A DNA stretch of 64,000 bases from Pectobacterium sp. A5351 (GTDB lineage: Bacteria; Pseudomonadota; Gammaproteobacteria; Enterobacterales; Enterobacteriaceae): contig NZ_CP116477.1 of the NCBI RefSeq assembly GCF_028335745.1, positions 620,001 to 684,000 on the forward strand. Direction: 5' to 3'. The translations under genes and the position numbers were made by a program. Under the pieces are notes generated by a model. It was given only the letters and a program-made list of their open reading frames with translations, ran no database searches and was not told the DNA's origin. Below are positions 39,253 to 48,868 of this stretch, piece by piece. Position 1 is the first letter of the stretch, and every line of letters begins with the position of its first letter.

Positions 39253-40077
39253 ATGTTGCTGGCACAGATTTCCGATCTGCATTTTCGCAGTGAGGGACGC
39301 AAGCTCTATGAATTTATTGATATTAACGGGGAAAATGCCAAAGTCATTAATCAGCTCAACGCGCTGAGCGAGCGGCCGGACGCGGTAGTGATTAGCGGCG
39401 ATATCGTCAACTGCGGCAGTCCGCAGGAGTATCAGGTGGCACAACGTGTGTTACAGATGCTGGATTACCCGATGTACGTGATTCCGGGTAATCACGATGA
39501 CAAGCAGCATTTCCTCAACACGATGCGTCCGCTTTGTCCGCAATTGGGCGATGATCCTGAGAACATCCGCTATGCCGTAGATGATTTCCCGATGCGCCTG
39601 CTGTTCATTGACACCAGTCTGGCCGGACAGGCGAAAGGCTGGCTGACGCCGTCCACGCTGGGCTGGTTAGAGCAACAATTGCAGGATTATGCCACGCGTG
39701 AAACGGCGATCTTTATGCACCATCCACCGCTTCCTTTGGGATCGGCACACATGGATCGGATCGCCTGCGAAAACGGGAGCGAGCTGCTGACGCTGATCGA
39801 ACGTTTCCCGCAGCTTACGCGGATCTTCTGCGGTCATACGCACCGTTTGATTATGACGCAGCATCGGCAGGCGATTATTGCCACGGTGCCGGGCACTGTC
39901 CATCAGGTGCCGTATTTCTACTATGACGACACGTCGTACTACAACCTGGAACCCGCCAGCGTAGTCATGCACCGCTATGTGCCGGTCACCGGGCTGGTCA
40001 GCTACAGCCAGTCGATCGCCTCGAACTCGGGGCCTTACCTCTATGATCCGCGTATCAGCTGTCCGGTGGATGCGTAA
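39253..40077 (+). CDS. gpdQ: Glycerophosphodiesterase GpdQ (binuclear metallophosphoesterase)
   Basis: Hydrolyses glycerophosphodiesters such as glycerophosphocholine and glycerophosphoethanolamine to glycerol-3-phosphate plus alcohol. 274 residues, the length of the characterised Enterobacter aerogenes GpdQ, and all metal ligands known there are at the same positions: Asp8 and His10 ('ISDLHF'), Asp50 ('SGDIVNCG'), Asn80 ('PGNHDD'), His156 ('MHHPPLP'), and His195 and His197 ('CGHTHR'). No signal peptide, so cytoplasmic. Its place inside an ABC uptake operon says the substrate is imported whole and then cleaved. Its stop overlaps the ATPase start (TAATG). Confidence 0.93.
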   Translation: MLLAQISDLHFRSEGRKLYEFIDINGENAKVINQLNALSERPDAVVISGDIVNCGSPQEYQVAQRVLQMLDYPMYVIPGNHDDKQHFLNTMRPLCPQLGDDPENIRYAVDDFPMRLLFIDTSLAGQAKGWLTPSTLGWLEQQLQDYATRETAIFMHHPPLPLGSAHMDRIACENGSELLTLIERFPQLTRIFCGHTHRLIMTQHRQAIIATVPGTVHQVPYFYYDDTSYYNLEPASVVMHRYVPVTGLVSYSQSIASNSGPYLYDPRISCPVDA

Positions 40078-41165
40078 TGGCCGTGATTCAACTACGAAAT
40101 ATCAGCAAACGCTTTGAGCACACGCAGGCGCTGGCATCGCTGTCGCTGGATATCGCTGATGGCGAATTTCTGGTGCTGGTCGGGCCGTCCGGCTGTGGCA
40201 AAAGTACGCTGCTGCGTATGCTGGCCGGATTGGAAGATGTCAGCGACGGACAAATCTTGCTGGGTGATGACGACATTACGACATGGAGCCCGAAGCAGCG
40301 TAATTTCTCGATGATTTTCCAGAACTATGCGTTGTTTCCGCACCTGACGGTCGAGCAGAACATCACGTTCGGGATGCGGATGCGCGGTGAGCCGAAAGCG
40401 GACTATCCACAGCGTGTGCAGCGCGTTGCCAGCCTGCTTCAGCTTGAGCCACTGCTGAAACGCAAACCGGGAAAACTGTCCGGCGGTCAGCGGCAGCGTG
40501 TGGCGATGGCGCGGGCGATCGTACGCGATCCGCATTTATTTCTGATGGATGAGCCGCTATCGAATCTCGATGCCCGTCTGCGCAGCGATGTGCGGGACGG
40601 CATTATGGATCTGCATCGGCAGTTGAAAACAACCACCGTTTACGTCACGCACGATCAGATCGAAGCGATGACGATGGCGGACAGAATCGCCGTGCTCGAT
40701 CGTGGCGTGCTGCAACAGGTTGGCACGCCGGAGCAGCTGTATTCTCACCCGGCTAACGTCTTTGTCGCCGGATTTATCGGCACACCCGCGATGAATATGG
40801 TGATGCTGCCTTGTGCTGATGGGCAGGCATTTCTACAGGCATTGTCCGTGGCGCTGCCCGTCAGTGAAGAAACGCGTTCATTAACCAGTGTGCTGCTCGG
40901 GATCCGCCCTGAGCATATTACCGAACACGCCGCGTCAGACGGCGACTTGTCATTGTCGGGAACGGTGAAGCAACGGGAGCTATTTGGTGCGGAGTATCTG
41001 ATCCATGTGGATACGCCGTTGGGAAATATTCGCTACCGTCGGCCCAATCGCGATGGCGTGCCGGATGTCGGCGCACCCATTGTGCTTCATTTTTCACCGC
41101 AGGATTGTCATTGGTTTTCCGGGCAAACCGCCCGTAATTTATCCCAGGAGAAAAGAAATGCGTAA
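40077..41165 (+). CDS. ABC transporter ATPase, UgpC/MalK type
   Basis: 362 residues. Walker A 'GPSGCGKSTLLRMLAGLE', Q-loop 'MIFQNYALFPHLTVEQNI', signature 'LSGGQRQRVAMARAIVRDP', Walker B 'LFLMDEPLSNLDARLR', H-loop 'VTHDQIEAM'. The C-terminal part is the MalK-type TOBE regulatory domain ('LGIRPEHITE', 'VKQRELFGAEYLIHV'). Its start overlaps the gpdQ stop by one base; its end overlaps the binding-protein gene by 8 bases. Confidence 0.95.
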   Translation: MAVIQLRNISKRFEHTQALASLSLDIADGEFLVLVGPSGCGKSTLLRMLAGLEDVSDGQILLGDDDITTWSPKQRNFSMIFQNYALFPHLTVEQNITFGMRMRGEPKADYPQRVQRVASLLQLEPLLKRKPGKLSGGQRQRVAMARAIVRDPHLFLMDEPLSNLDARLRSDVRDGIMDLHRQLKTTTVYVTHDQIEAMTMADRIAVLDRGVLQQVGTPEQLYSHPANVFVAGFIGTPAMNMVMLPCADGQAFLQALSVALPVSEETRSLTSVLLGIRPEHITEHAASDGDLSLSGTVKQRELFGAEYLIHVDTPLGNIRYRRPNRDGVPDVGAPIVLHFSPQDCHWFSGQTARNLSQEKRNA

Positions 41166-42465
41166 GCCCCGTATGATGGCGCTGGCGATAGCCTTGCTGA
41201 TGTCCGGCCCCGCGCTGGCGAAAGAGAGTATCGATTTTATGTTTCCCGCGCCGGTTGATGGCAAGCTGACGATGGAAATGACACGCATCATCAAAGAGTA
41301 CAACCAATCGCAGGATCAGGTTGACGTGCGTGGGATCTTCACCGGCAATTACGATACGACCAAAGTGAAAGCAGAAGCGGCTGCCAAAGCGGGCGATCCT
41401 CCGGCGCTGGTAATTATGTCGGCAAACTTCACCGCCGATCTGGTCATCAAAGATGAAATCCTGCCGATGGATGAGTTGTTTAAATACGGCAATGAAAAAG
41501 CCACGCCTTTCCTGACTAAAAACTTCTGGCCTGCGCTGCATCAGAATGCGCAGGTGATGGGCGTGACTTACGCGATCCCGTTCCACAACTCGACGCCGAT
41601 CCTCTATTACAATGAAGACATGCTGAAGAAGGCTGGCTTTAACGAACCGCCGAAAAATTGGGATGAAGTGGTTGCCGTCGCGAAGAAACTGACTGATCCG
41701 GTGAAAGGGCAGTGGGGCATCATGATTCCGTCCACGAATGATGATTACGGCGGCTGGATGCTGTCTGCGCTGACGCGTGCCAACGGCGGGGCGTATTACA
41801 ATGCCGACTATCCGGGGGAAGTGTATTACAACACGGCATCGACTAAAGGTGCGCTCCAGTTCTGGCGCGATTTAGTGTACCGCGACAAAGTCATGCCCGC
41901 TGGCGTGCTGAATTCCAAACAGATCAGCGCCGCATTTTTCTCCGGCAAGCTGGGCATGACGATGCTGAGCACCGGTGCGCTGGGCTTTATGCGGGAAAAC
42001 ACCAAAGATTTCCAGCTTGGTGTGGCGATGATGCCGGAAAAAGAGCGCCGCGGTGTCACCATCGGCGGGGCGAGTCTGGTGAGCTTCAAAGGGATTTCCG
42101 AAGCGCAGAAGAAAGCGGCCTGGCAATTCATGAACTATCTGGTTAGCCCAGAAGTCAGTGGCAACTGGAGCCGTTTTACCGGCTACTTCGCCCCGCGCAT
42201 GGCAGCCTACGACCTGCCGGAAATGAAGGATTATCTGGCGAAAGATCCGCGTGCAGCCATTGCACTGTCGCAACTGCAGTATGCCCATCCGTGGTACGCC
42301 ACCTATGAAACGGTCGCGGTGCGTAAAGCGATGGAAAATCAACTGGCGGCGCTGCTAAATGATCCGGCGAAAAAGGTTGATGACGCTGCCGCTGCTGCAC
42401 AAAAAGAGGCGGATGGCATCATGAAGCCTTACGTGGATAAAACGGCGTTGCGAGACGTGAAATAA
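41158..42465 (+). CDS. Periplasmic solute-binding protein, family 1 (UgpB-like)
   Basis: Binding protein for the upstream ABC system. The start is ATG 41158, after CCCAGGAGAAAAG; the frame is open further upstream inside the ATPase gene. The signal peptide ends 'MSGPALA-KES' near residue 21. The mature part (about 414 residues) shows the family-1 pattern: 'TMEMTRIIKEYNQSQ', 'AAKAGDPPALVIMSANF', 'YAIPFHNSTPILYYNEDML' and 'TLMSTGALGF'-like 'GMTMLSTGALGFM'. The substrate is inferred to be a glycerophosphodiester or glycerol phosphate from gpdQ in the operon and the Pho-like box; a sugar cannot be excluded because an alpha-galactosidase gene lies next door on the other strand. Confidence 0.92.
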   Translation: MRKPRMMALAIALLMSGPALAKESIDFMFPAPVDGKLTMEMTRIIKEYNQSQDQVDVRGIFTGNYDTTKVKAEAAAKAGDPPALVIMSANFTADLVIKDEILPMDELFKYGNEKATPFLTKNFWPALHQNAQVMGVTYAIPFHNSTPILYYNEDMLKKAGFNEPPKNWDEVVAVAKKLTDPVKGQWGIMIPSTNDDYGGWMLSALTRANGGAYYNADYPGEVYYNTASTKGALQFWRDLVYRDKVMPAGVLNSKQISAAFFSGKLGMTMLSTGALGFMRENTKDFQLGVAMMPEKERRGVTIGGASLVSFKGISEAQKKAAWQFMNYLVSPEVSGNWSRFTGYFAPRMAAYDLPEMKDYLAKDPRAAIALSQLQYAHPWYATYETVAVRKAMENQLAALLNDPAKKVDDAAAAAQKEADGIMKPYVDKTALRDVK

Positions 42466-42471
42466 GGACAT

Positions 42472-42504
42472 CCCACCCCGTTGATACTGGCTCAACGGGG
42501 TGGG
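42472..42504. terminator. Strong hairpin between converging genes
   Basis: Perfect 13-bp stem CCCACCCCGTTGA / TCAACGGGGTGGG with 7-base loop, 6 bases past the binding-protein stop and 6 bases past the alpha-galactosidase stop. Flanking T tracts are short on both strands; it probably serves both operons. Confidence 0.8.
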
Positions 42505-42510
42505 AAAAGG

Positions 42511-44655
42511 TTAATTGCCTGCGTTTTCCTTTACTGCGGACAGACTGACCAGAATGGCGGTTTCCGGCGTCAGAATGGGAAGAGCAAGTCCGGCCTGCAT
42601 CAGCCAGTCGCCAGAAGCCACAATCGGCTGACTTAACCAAGGTGGGAGTTCACGCATGGTGCTGCCGCCTTCGCGTACCGTTTTGATTTCCGGGCCATCC
42701 AGCAGTTTGACTTCATAACGCGTGTCGGATAGCAGACCGGAGAAGCGCAGCGTACCCGCCAGAGAATAATTCGGCATACGCAATTGGGCAATCTGAAAAA
42801 CGGCGTGCTGCCGATCGTGGCTGACCACGCCAGAGACCTGTGTGGCATTGTCCGGCATATCGACTCGCCAGGTGGTACCGCTATGCAGCAGCGAGCGCAG
42901 CGTTTTATGCAACTGAATATAGTGGCGATAGCCTTCCAGTTCGTCGTCATCGGCCTTTACGGGATCCAGCTCGATGCCCATGTGGCCGAACAACGCGGTC
43001 AGCCCGCGAAAGGCAAGGGTATGACGCCGATACGTGGCGTGGCAGCGGGCATGCCCGATGTGCTGCCCCATTACCTCCGGTGGGAAGAAGTAGCTCATAC
43101 CGCGTTGGATCGTCTGGCGCTCCAGCGCGTCGTTGTTATCTGACACCCAGAAACGCTGGGTGCGCTCCAGCACGCCGTAGTCGATGCGACCGCCGCCGGA
43201 GGCGCAGGATTCAAATTCGACATGGGGAAAACGCTGGCGCAGGGTATCGAGCAGACGATAGAACTGATGGGTTTGCGCATCGGCGGCCAGACGACCTTCG
43301 TGGGCGGGCTGTACTAGTTCGCGGTTCATATCCCATTTCACATAATCGATAGGGTGTTCACCTAACAACCAGCTCAGTCGCTCCAGCAGATAAGCGAAGG
43401 CATCGGGATGATTTAAATTCAGCACGTACTGGTAGCGCCCCGTTGGCTGCGCGTAGCCGGGCAATTGCAGTACCCAATCGGGATGGGCGCGGAACAGGTC
43501 GGAATCGGGGTTAATCATCTCCGGTTCGACCCAGATGCCGAATTCCATCCCTAGCGCTTTGACATGCTCAATGACTGGCATCAGCCCGTTCGGGTATTTT
43601 TCCTCGTCCAGATACCAGTCGCCCAGTGCGGCTCTGTCGTGATGGCGACCGCGGAACCAGCCGTCGTCGATAATGAAGCGCTCTACGCCGACGTCGGCGG
43701 CCTTGCTTGCCATTTGCATGATGTAGTCAGGGTTGTGATCGAAATAGATCCCTTCCCACGTATTGAGGTGTACCGGACGCGGTTTATCGCCGCTGAATTG
43801 GATCAGGGACTGACGCAAGAAGGTGTGATAACGCTGGCTCATGCCGTTCAAACCGGTATCGGAGAAGGCGGCGTAGACCCACGGCGTGGTGAGGGATTCT
43901 GACTGCGCCAGCGTGATTTCGCCCGGCAAATACAGGGCTTCAGCCTGCACGACGCGGCGTCCGTCCGTTTTAATATCGGCACGCAGACGGTGGTTGCCGC
44001 TCCAGCCTAAATGCACGCCCCAGACTGCACCATGCTGCTCGTTGAACGCGGATTCTCCGAGGATAAACGCGGGGAAATACTCGTGGGAGCTTCTTCCGCG
44101 ACGGCTTTCCTGAATAAAACCACCGTGCTGTAACGTGAGGCGGTGAGTCTGAAATTCACGCAGCCAGCGACCGTGAAACGCCATGACGTCGCTTGCCCGT
44201 TCCGGAATGGGCAGGGTGACGGCGAGGCGCTGTACTTGCCAGGCATCATCGTGCAGGTTCTGTAGCGTGTGACGCAGTTGCAGGACATCGGTTTGTAGAT
44301 CCAGACGCAGTTCGCTGGTCAGGCGCAGCCCGGCCTGCGCATCGTCCGCCGTGATGATGAGCGTATTGTCCTGAACGTCTGCCTGCGTCGTCGTGAAAAT
44401 CGGCGCGGCGTCGTAGCCTGAACGGTGCCCTTCAATACCCGGTGAACCAAACTGGCCACGCCCGTATTCCATCGCCAGCGTCAGAGGAAGATCCACATCC
44501 AGACGACCGTTTGCAACAGGGCGTTGCAGCGACACGATATCTTCTGGCGAAAAACCACGTAACCGTGGCCCCCAGTAGAGAATTTCCGCCGCCGGAGCAC
44601 AGCGAACGATGACATCGCACTGCGCGCTGGTTAATTGAACAATATCACGCACCAT
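42511..44655 (-). CDS. Alpha-galactosidase, glycoside hydrolase family 36
   Basis: Cytoplasmic enzyme (no signal peptide) that releases alpha-linked galactose from melibiose, raffinose-family sugars and similar plant oligosaccharides. The start is ATG 44655, 8 bases after GGGAG (a TTG 15 bases upstream is less likely), giving 714 residues. GH36 marks: nucleophile Asp in 'YVKWDMNREL', acid/base Asp in 'WVSDNNDALERQTIQRG', plus 'FIIDDGWFRGRH' and 'SCASGGGRIDYG'. Two LacI-type operators lie in front of it, and the repressor gene is immediately upstream. No dedicated sugar transporter is adjacent. Confidence 0.95.
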   Translation of the reverse strand: MVRDIVQLTSAQCDVIVRCAPAAEILYWGPRLRGFSPEDIVSLQRPVANGRLDVDLPLTLAMEYGRGQFGSPGIEGHRSGYDAAPIFTTTQADVQDNTLIITADDAQAGLRLTSELRLDLQTDVLQLRHTLQNLHDDAWQVQRLAVTLPIPERASDVMAFHGRWLREFQTHRLTLQHGGFIQESRRGRSSHEYFPAFILGESAFNEQHGAVWGVHLGWSGNHRLRADIKTDGRRVVQAEALYLPGEITLAQSESLTTPWVYAAFSDTGLNGMSQRYHTFLRQSLIQFSGDKPRPVHLNTWEGIYFDHNPDYIMQMASKAADVGVERFIIDDGWFRGRHHDRAALGDWYLDEEKYPNGLMPVIEHVKALGMEFGIWVEPEMINPDSDLFRAHPDWVLQLPGYAQPTGRYQYVLNLNHPDAFAYLLERLSWLLGEHPIDYVKWDMNRELVQPAHEGRLAADAQTHQFYRLLDTLRQRFPHVEFESCASGGGRIDYGVLERTQRFWVSDNNDALERQTIQRGMSYFFPPEVMGQHIGHARCHATYRRHTLAFRGLTALFGHMGIELDPVKADDDELEGYRHYIQLHKTLRSLLHSGTTWRVDMPDNATQVSGVVSHDRQHAVFQIAQLRMPNYSLAGTLRFSGLLSDTRYEVKLLDGPEIKTVREGGSTMRELPPWLSQPIVASGDWLMQAGLALPILTPETAILVSLSAVKENAGN

Positions 44656-44701
44656 GAGGAAGGCTCCCAATTACAACCTGATTAGTGCCTATTAGTGAAA
44701 T

Positions 44702-44736
44702 CTTAAACGTTTAAGTCATCAACTTAAACGTTTAAG
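44702..44736 (-). promoter_or_regulatory. Two identical LacI-family operators upstream of the alpha-galactosidase gene
   Basis: The perfect 14-bp palindrome CTTAAACGTTTAAG occurs at 44702-44715 and again at 44723-44736. Centres are 21 bases apart, two helical turns, so two repressor dimers can bind the same DNA face. They lie 47-81 bases before the start codon, inside or next to the promoter. The AAACGTTT core is typical of LacI/GalR regulators. Confidence 0.88.
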
Positions 44737-44884
44737 AAATGTGATTTTGTTAAAAAAATCGTTACGGAAAGAAGAGCAGTTGCGATGAAGATGTGAAGGA
44801 TGTCTCGCTGGCGGCGGGTGCCAACAAACCCACCGATAGCATTTCTACCGATAGAACGGTGAAAGGCGACAGAGGGGGAATAGA

Positions 44885-45889
44885 TTAAGCGGGAAAGCTT
44901 GTTTTACCCACGCGTAACGTCGGCTGCCATAACACCTGCAAATTTTCTACGGTTTCCCCTGCGATAAGCGCCTGCGTCATGTTGGCAATCTGTTCACCGA
45001 CCTGCTCACGCGTCTCCTGCTGTATAGCGGTCACGTTGAGGTCGGTCAGGCTATCCTGCGGCAAGCCGTCATACATCACTAACGCGATAGGGTGTGAATC
45101 AGAAAGCCGGCCCGCTTGCTGTAATGCGGCAACCGCGCCGTCGCCGTGGACGTTGCCATCGATCACCAGCGCGGTGGGCGGTTCAGGCAGCGCCAGAAGG
45201 TCGAGCATAGCCTGATATCCCGTGCGACGCGTGGGGTTGACACAACGCAGATAGGTTTCGTGAAACGGCAGGCCATGGCGTTGCAGAGCATCGCGATAGC
45301 CCTGACGACGCTGCATGATGAACGCCTGCGGATGATCTTCACTTAACATGGCGATACGGCGATGGCCGAGCGCGATCAGGTGTTCGGTCGCCAGCGCCAT
45401 GCCCGCGTGATTGTCAAAATCGAACCAGGCGTATGGGTGGGGGAGCTGACTGCGCCCCAGCGCCAGAAAAGGTACGTTGTGGCGTTGCAGGAGCGCCAGC
45501 CGCTCGTCCTGTTCGCACGTATGCGCCACAATCAGCGCATCAATGCGGTGGCTGGCGATCAGTCGGGCTGCGCCTTGGCAGGCGTCTTGCTCGTCAGCCA
45601 GCAGGAGAAAATCGACCTCATGCTGTGCCAGCTTGTGGCTGATCGCGCCAATCATCTCAAAAAAGATATCGTTACTCAGAGAGGAGGCGTAGGGATAGAC
45701 CAGCCCGACAGCGTTGCTTTTACCCATTTTCAGGCGACGCGCGTGGGTATTGGGACGATAACCGATACGTTCTGCTTCTTCCTGAATACGTTGGCGTGTG
45801 GCGTCGGAGATATCCCGATGACCGTTCAGCGCACGGCTCACCGCCGCCACGGACAAACCCAGATTATTCGCGATTGTTTTTAACGACAT
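44885..45889 (-). CDS. LacI/GalR-family repressor, probably of the alpha-galactosidase gene
   Basis: 334 residues from ATG 45889 (MSLKTIANNLGLSVAAVSRAL), 7 bases after AGGAG. HTH and hinge: 'SVAAVSRALNGHRDISDATRQRI' and 'IGYRPNTHARRLKMGKSNAVGL'. The sugar-binding domain resembles RafR-type regulators ('YDGLPQDSLTDLNVTAIQQ', 'LQVLWQPTLRVGKTSFPA'). It precedes alpha-galactosidase on the same strand with the twin operators in the gap, so control of that gene is very likely. The inducer is unknown. Confidence 0.92.
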   Translation of the reverse strand: MSLKTIANNLGLSVAAVSRALNGHRDISDATRQRIQEEAERIGYRPNTHARRLKMGKSNAVGLVYPYASSLSNDIFFEMIGAISHKLAQHEVDFLLLADEQDACQGAARLIASHRIDALIVAHTCEQDERLALLQRHNVPFLALGRSQLPHPYAWFDFDNHAGMALATEHLIALGHRRIAMLSEDHPQAFIMQRRQGYRDALQRHGLPFHETYLRCVNPTRRTGYQAMLDLLALPEPPTALVIDGNVHGDGAVAALQQAGRLSDSHPIALVMYDGLPQDSLTDLNVTAIQQETREQVGEQIANMTQALIAGETVENLQVLWQPTLRVGKTSFPA

Positions 45890-45943
45890 CACCCTCTCCT
45901 GACGTGAATGCCCGGCGACGGGGCGTCTATCGGGAAAATCGAA

Positions 45944-46552
45944 TTATAGCAACCAGCCTTTGGCTTTGGCGTCGTCCAGATGCTGCTTCAGGTAGTGCCA
46001 TAGCTCTGGGTTGATCGTGGCGATGAATTCGGCGCGTTCAAGAACCTGTTCCAGACGAATGCCGTTTTCTACCCAGCTTTGCCCGCCGTTGTAAAGATTC
46101 ATCAGCATCGGCATGACGCGATCGAGCATCATGGCGAACTGGGCGCTGGGCGTTTCGTTGGCTTCGTACTCTTCCCACAGATCGTGGAATCGTTGACGCT
46201 GCGGCTCCGGCAGCAGGCCAAAGATGCGGGCGGCGGCAGCGACTTCCTGATCGTGAATCGCCAGACGAGCGGAAAGATCGTAAACGATCACATCGCCAGC
46301 ATCGATTTCGACGATGTCGTGAATCAGCGCCATTTGGATTACGCGCTGGATATCTACGCCTTCACCTGCATAAGGTGACAGCGCCATCGCGGCGACGGCA
46401 AAATGCCAACTGTGTTCGGCAGAATCTTCGTGACGTTCGCTACCGATGATCTTGTTACGGCGCTGCACGCTTTTTAACTTATCGATTTCTATCAGAAAGC
46501 CGAAGACATCGGTCATGGAACCGAAATTCAGCGTGGATAGGGAAGATGACAT
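45944..46552 (-). CDS. HD-domain hydrolase, HDDC2/YfbR-like nucleotidase
   Basis: Putative metal-dependent 5'-(deoxy)nucleotidase. HD signature: His in 'SERHEDSAEHSWHFAVAAMAL', then 'ALIHDIVEIDAGDVIVYD' with the HD pair. The start is ATG 46552 (MSSSLSTLNF), 10 bases after AGAGG; an ATG 30 bases upstream is possible. 202 residues. It differs from E. coli YfbR but shares the HD layout of human HDDC2-type proteins. The physiological substrate is not known from sequence. Confidence 0.85.
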   Translation of the reverse strand: MSSSLSTLNFGSMTDVFGFLIEIDKLKSVQRRNKIIGSERHEDSAEHSWHFAVAAMALSPYAGEGVDIQRVIQMALIHDIVEIDAGDVIVYDLSARLAIHDQEVAAAARIFGLLPEPQRQRFHDLWEEYEANETPSAQFAMMLDRVMPMLMNLYNGGQSWVENGIRLEQVLERAEFIATINPELWHYLKQHLDDAKAKGWLL

Positions 46553-46930
46553 GAAACGCTTACCTCTTGCAGTGAAAACCAAAACGATATGTGGTGAAAA
46601 CGACAGATTAAGGTGCTGTGAGCGTCAGAACCGGATAGCCGCTCATGCGAATAACCGGTAAAAACGGCAGAGCCCTTCAAAAAACAGGGAGATATCGAGG
46701 TCGATTATTGTAGGGGATGTCGCGCGAGATTGACATGTATGATTGCACTCTGAATCAGAGAGAACAGGGAGGATAATTATTTTAGCTTACACGTGTACAC
46801 TGAAACTATTCTCAGTTACTCTGCTCAAAGGTTAAACACCTGCGCCAGCGTCTCCTGCATGAAAATGGGAAAGGCAAGGCGGATAAGGTCAGCACGCGAC
46901 GTGTACGGTTGAATACTGCGGAATCGATTG
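46553..46930. other. Non-coding interval with a palindrome, HD gene to hemolysin-III-like gene
   Basis: 378 bases without a supportable gene; divergent promoters of the HD-domain gene and of yqfA must lie here. A perfect 10-bp palindrome TACACGTGTA is at 46788-46797, flanked by AT-rich DNA and preceded by a GGAGGATAATTATTTTAG tract. Its binding protein is unknown. Confidence 0.4.
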
Positions 46931-47578
46931 ATGTCAAAAAATGCACAGATGCCGGATTACTCTCTGGCAGAGGAAATTGCGAACAGCATAAGTCATGGAA
47001 TCGGTGTGATTTTCGGGATTGTGGGTCTGGTTTTATTACTGGTTCAGGCGGTCAACAATGACGCCGGCAGCGTGGCGATTACCAGCTACAGCCTGTATGG
47101 CGGCAGCATTATCCTGCTGTTTTTGGCCTCGACGCTGTATCACGCGATTCCCTCTCAGCGTATTAAGCCGTGGCTGAAAAAATTCGACCACTGTGCCATC
47201 TACCTGTTGATTGCCGGAACCTATACGCCGTTTTTGCTGGTGGGGCTGGATTCACCGTTGGCGCATGGTCTGATGGTCGTTATCTGGGGAATGGCGCTGT
47301 TGGGTGTGATCTTCAAACTGGCGTTTGCCCACCGTTTTGAAGTGCTGTCATTGATTACCTATCTGGTGATGGGCTGGCTGTCGCTGGTGGTGATTTATCA
47401 GATGGTGATAAAACTGGCAGCAGGGAGCGTGACGCTGCTGGCGGTGGGCGGCGTGGTGTACACGCTAGGGGTGATTTTCTACGCCTGCAAGCGTATTCCC
47501 TATAATCACGCAATTTGGCACGGGTTCGTGTTGGGCGGCAGCGTCTGCCACTTTCTGGCGATTTATCTTTATATTTGA
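46931..47578 (+). CDS. yqfA: Hemolysin III / PAQR family inner-membrane protein YqfA
   Basis: Seven-transmembrane PAQR-family (COG1272) protein of unknown activity. 215 residues from ATG 46931. Conserved metal-site-type motifs: '[16 protein letters not shown]', '[11 protein letters not shown]', '[19 protein letters not shown]' and the C-terminal '[23 protein letters not shown]'. 'Hemolysin' is a historical name only. Confidence 0.93.
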   Translation: MSKNAQMPDYSLAEEIANSISHGIGVIFGIVGLVLLLVQAVNNDAGSVAITSYSLYGGSIILLFLASTLYHAIPSQRIKPWLKKFDHCAIYLLIAGTYTPFLLVGLDSPLAHGLMVVIWGMALLGVIFKLAFAHRFEVLSLITYLVMGWLSLVVIYQMVIKLAAGSVTLLAVGGVVYTLGVIFYACKRIPYNHAIWHGFVLGGSVCHFLAIYLYI

Positions 47579-47589
47579 GCCTGCATAAA

Positions 47590-47616
47590 GCGCATGAACC
47601 CGTTTGGCTCATGCGC
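47590..47616. terminator. Hairpin between converging yqfA and ygfZ
   Basis: GCGCATGA / TCATGCGC, 8-bp stem with an 11-base loop, followed by AGTATCATTCTC. It can act on both transcripts; T tracts are weak. Confidence 0.6.
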
Positions 47617-47631
47617 AGTATCATTCTCGAA

Positions 47632-48633
47632 TTAATCCGTTATTTCATACGGCAAAGGTTGAACTGTGAGTTGGCTGTCGGCATCTTCGCGTACGCGCAG
47701 GACGTTCTCCGCGGTGAGATCGTTATTCAACACGGCCTGTACCCACACCTCTCCGTTCTGCAATTGGCTGGCGGCCAGTACCGTACCGGTACGGCGCCAA
47801 TTCTCGCCGAGCTGTAATTCGAGATCGTCCCCCGCTTGCGGGAGCTGATTGGCCTTACCTGCCAGCCAGTAAAGCGCACGCTTGTTCGCCCCACGATATT
47901 TTGCACGAGCCACCATTTCCTGACCGGCATAGCACCCTTTGCTGAAGCTAATCCCATTTAATGCCTGTAAATTAGTCGCTTGCGGGATGAACTGCGCACT
48001 GTTTGCGTTGTCAATGATGGGTTGGCCTGCTTCTATATCCAGCGTCAGCCACTGGCGGCTGTCGTTCAGACGGACTTTATCGCCGAGCTGCTCAAGCAGC
48101 GAAGCGCTTTGCTCAGGCGACAGCACCAGCAGGAAACGTTCTGCGGGATGGGCAAAATGCAGTAAGGTTGCCCCTTCGTGCTGCACGACAGGGTGATCGG
48201 CGTCTGGCAACTGGCTAAAGGCAGAGGCCAGCAGTTCACGGATGCCTGCACCTGCCGCGCCCAGCAGTACGGCGTTGTCGTCCGGTGCGATGGTGGTTTT
48301 CGAGAAAACGGCGTATTTTTTCAGTTCGCTAAGCTGAGTGTCGCGTAGGTTACGACGCTCAATGAAAGCAAAGCCTTCGCCGTGATGGAACAGACGCAGG
48401 TTGCTCCACATTTTCCCTTTCGCATCGCAGTGCGCGCAAAGGACATGCCGATCGTCAGCAAGCGCGCTGACATCAGCGGTGACCTGCCCCTGAAGGTATT
48501 TGACGGTATCCGGCCCAACCATCGTGGCCAGCGCCCAGTCATCCAACGAGATGAGCGTGGCGGCCAGTTGGTCTGAAGCCAATGGGGGTTGTGAGGCAAA
48601 AGGACGTTGATGAGCCGTATGTTGGTTAACCAT
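47632..48633 (-). CDS. ygfZ: tRNA-modifying / iron-sulfur repair folate protein YgfZ
   Basis: Tetrahydrofolate-dependent protein that supports MiaB-type tRNA thiolation and other Fe-S enzymes. GcvT-like fold. The signature Cys motif is '[21 protein letters not shown]', with '[14 protein letters not shown]' and '[14 protein letters not shown]'. The start is ATG 48633 ([13 protein letters not shown]), after AGGATTGTACT; upstream starts within the same frame are unlike the family. 333 residues. Divergent from sdhE, as in E. coli. Confidence 0.95.
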   Translation of the reverse strand: MVNQHTAHQRPFASQPPLASDQLAATLISLDDWALATMVGPDTVKYLQGQVTADVSALADDRHVLCAHCDAKGKMWSNLRLFHHGEGFAFIERRNLRDTQLSELKKYAVFSKTTIAPDDNAVLLGAAGAGIRELLASAFSQLPDADHPVVQHEGATLLHFAHPAERFLLVLSPEQSASLLEQLGDKVRLNDSRQWLTLDIEAGQPIIDNANSAQFIPQATNLQALNGISFSKGCYAGQEMVARAKYRGANKRALYWLAGKANQLPQAGDDLELQLGENWRRTGTVLAASQLQNGEVWVQAVLNNDLTAENVLRVREDADSQLTVQPLPYEITD

Positions 48634-48868
48634 ATAGTACAATCCTGCGCTAAGGGCGATACCCGAATGGCTTAATGGTAAAAGAGCGCTCAGGGTTTGC
48701 AAGTGGTTATTCACGCAGCGTTATTGCATAGCACTCCCTGATGCTGTTCGGCACACTCGGCGCGGTGCACGCTGGTAAACTATGTCAAAATGTTACTATT
48801 AGTTGATGCCCGCTACCGGAATCGGAGTACACTAGCGGCACGTTGCGATAACAAGGTGGACATGAAAC

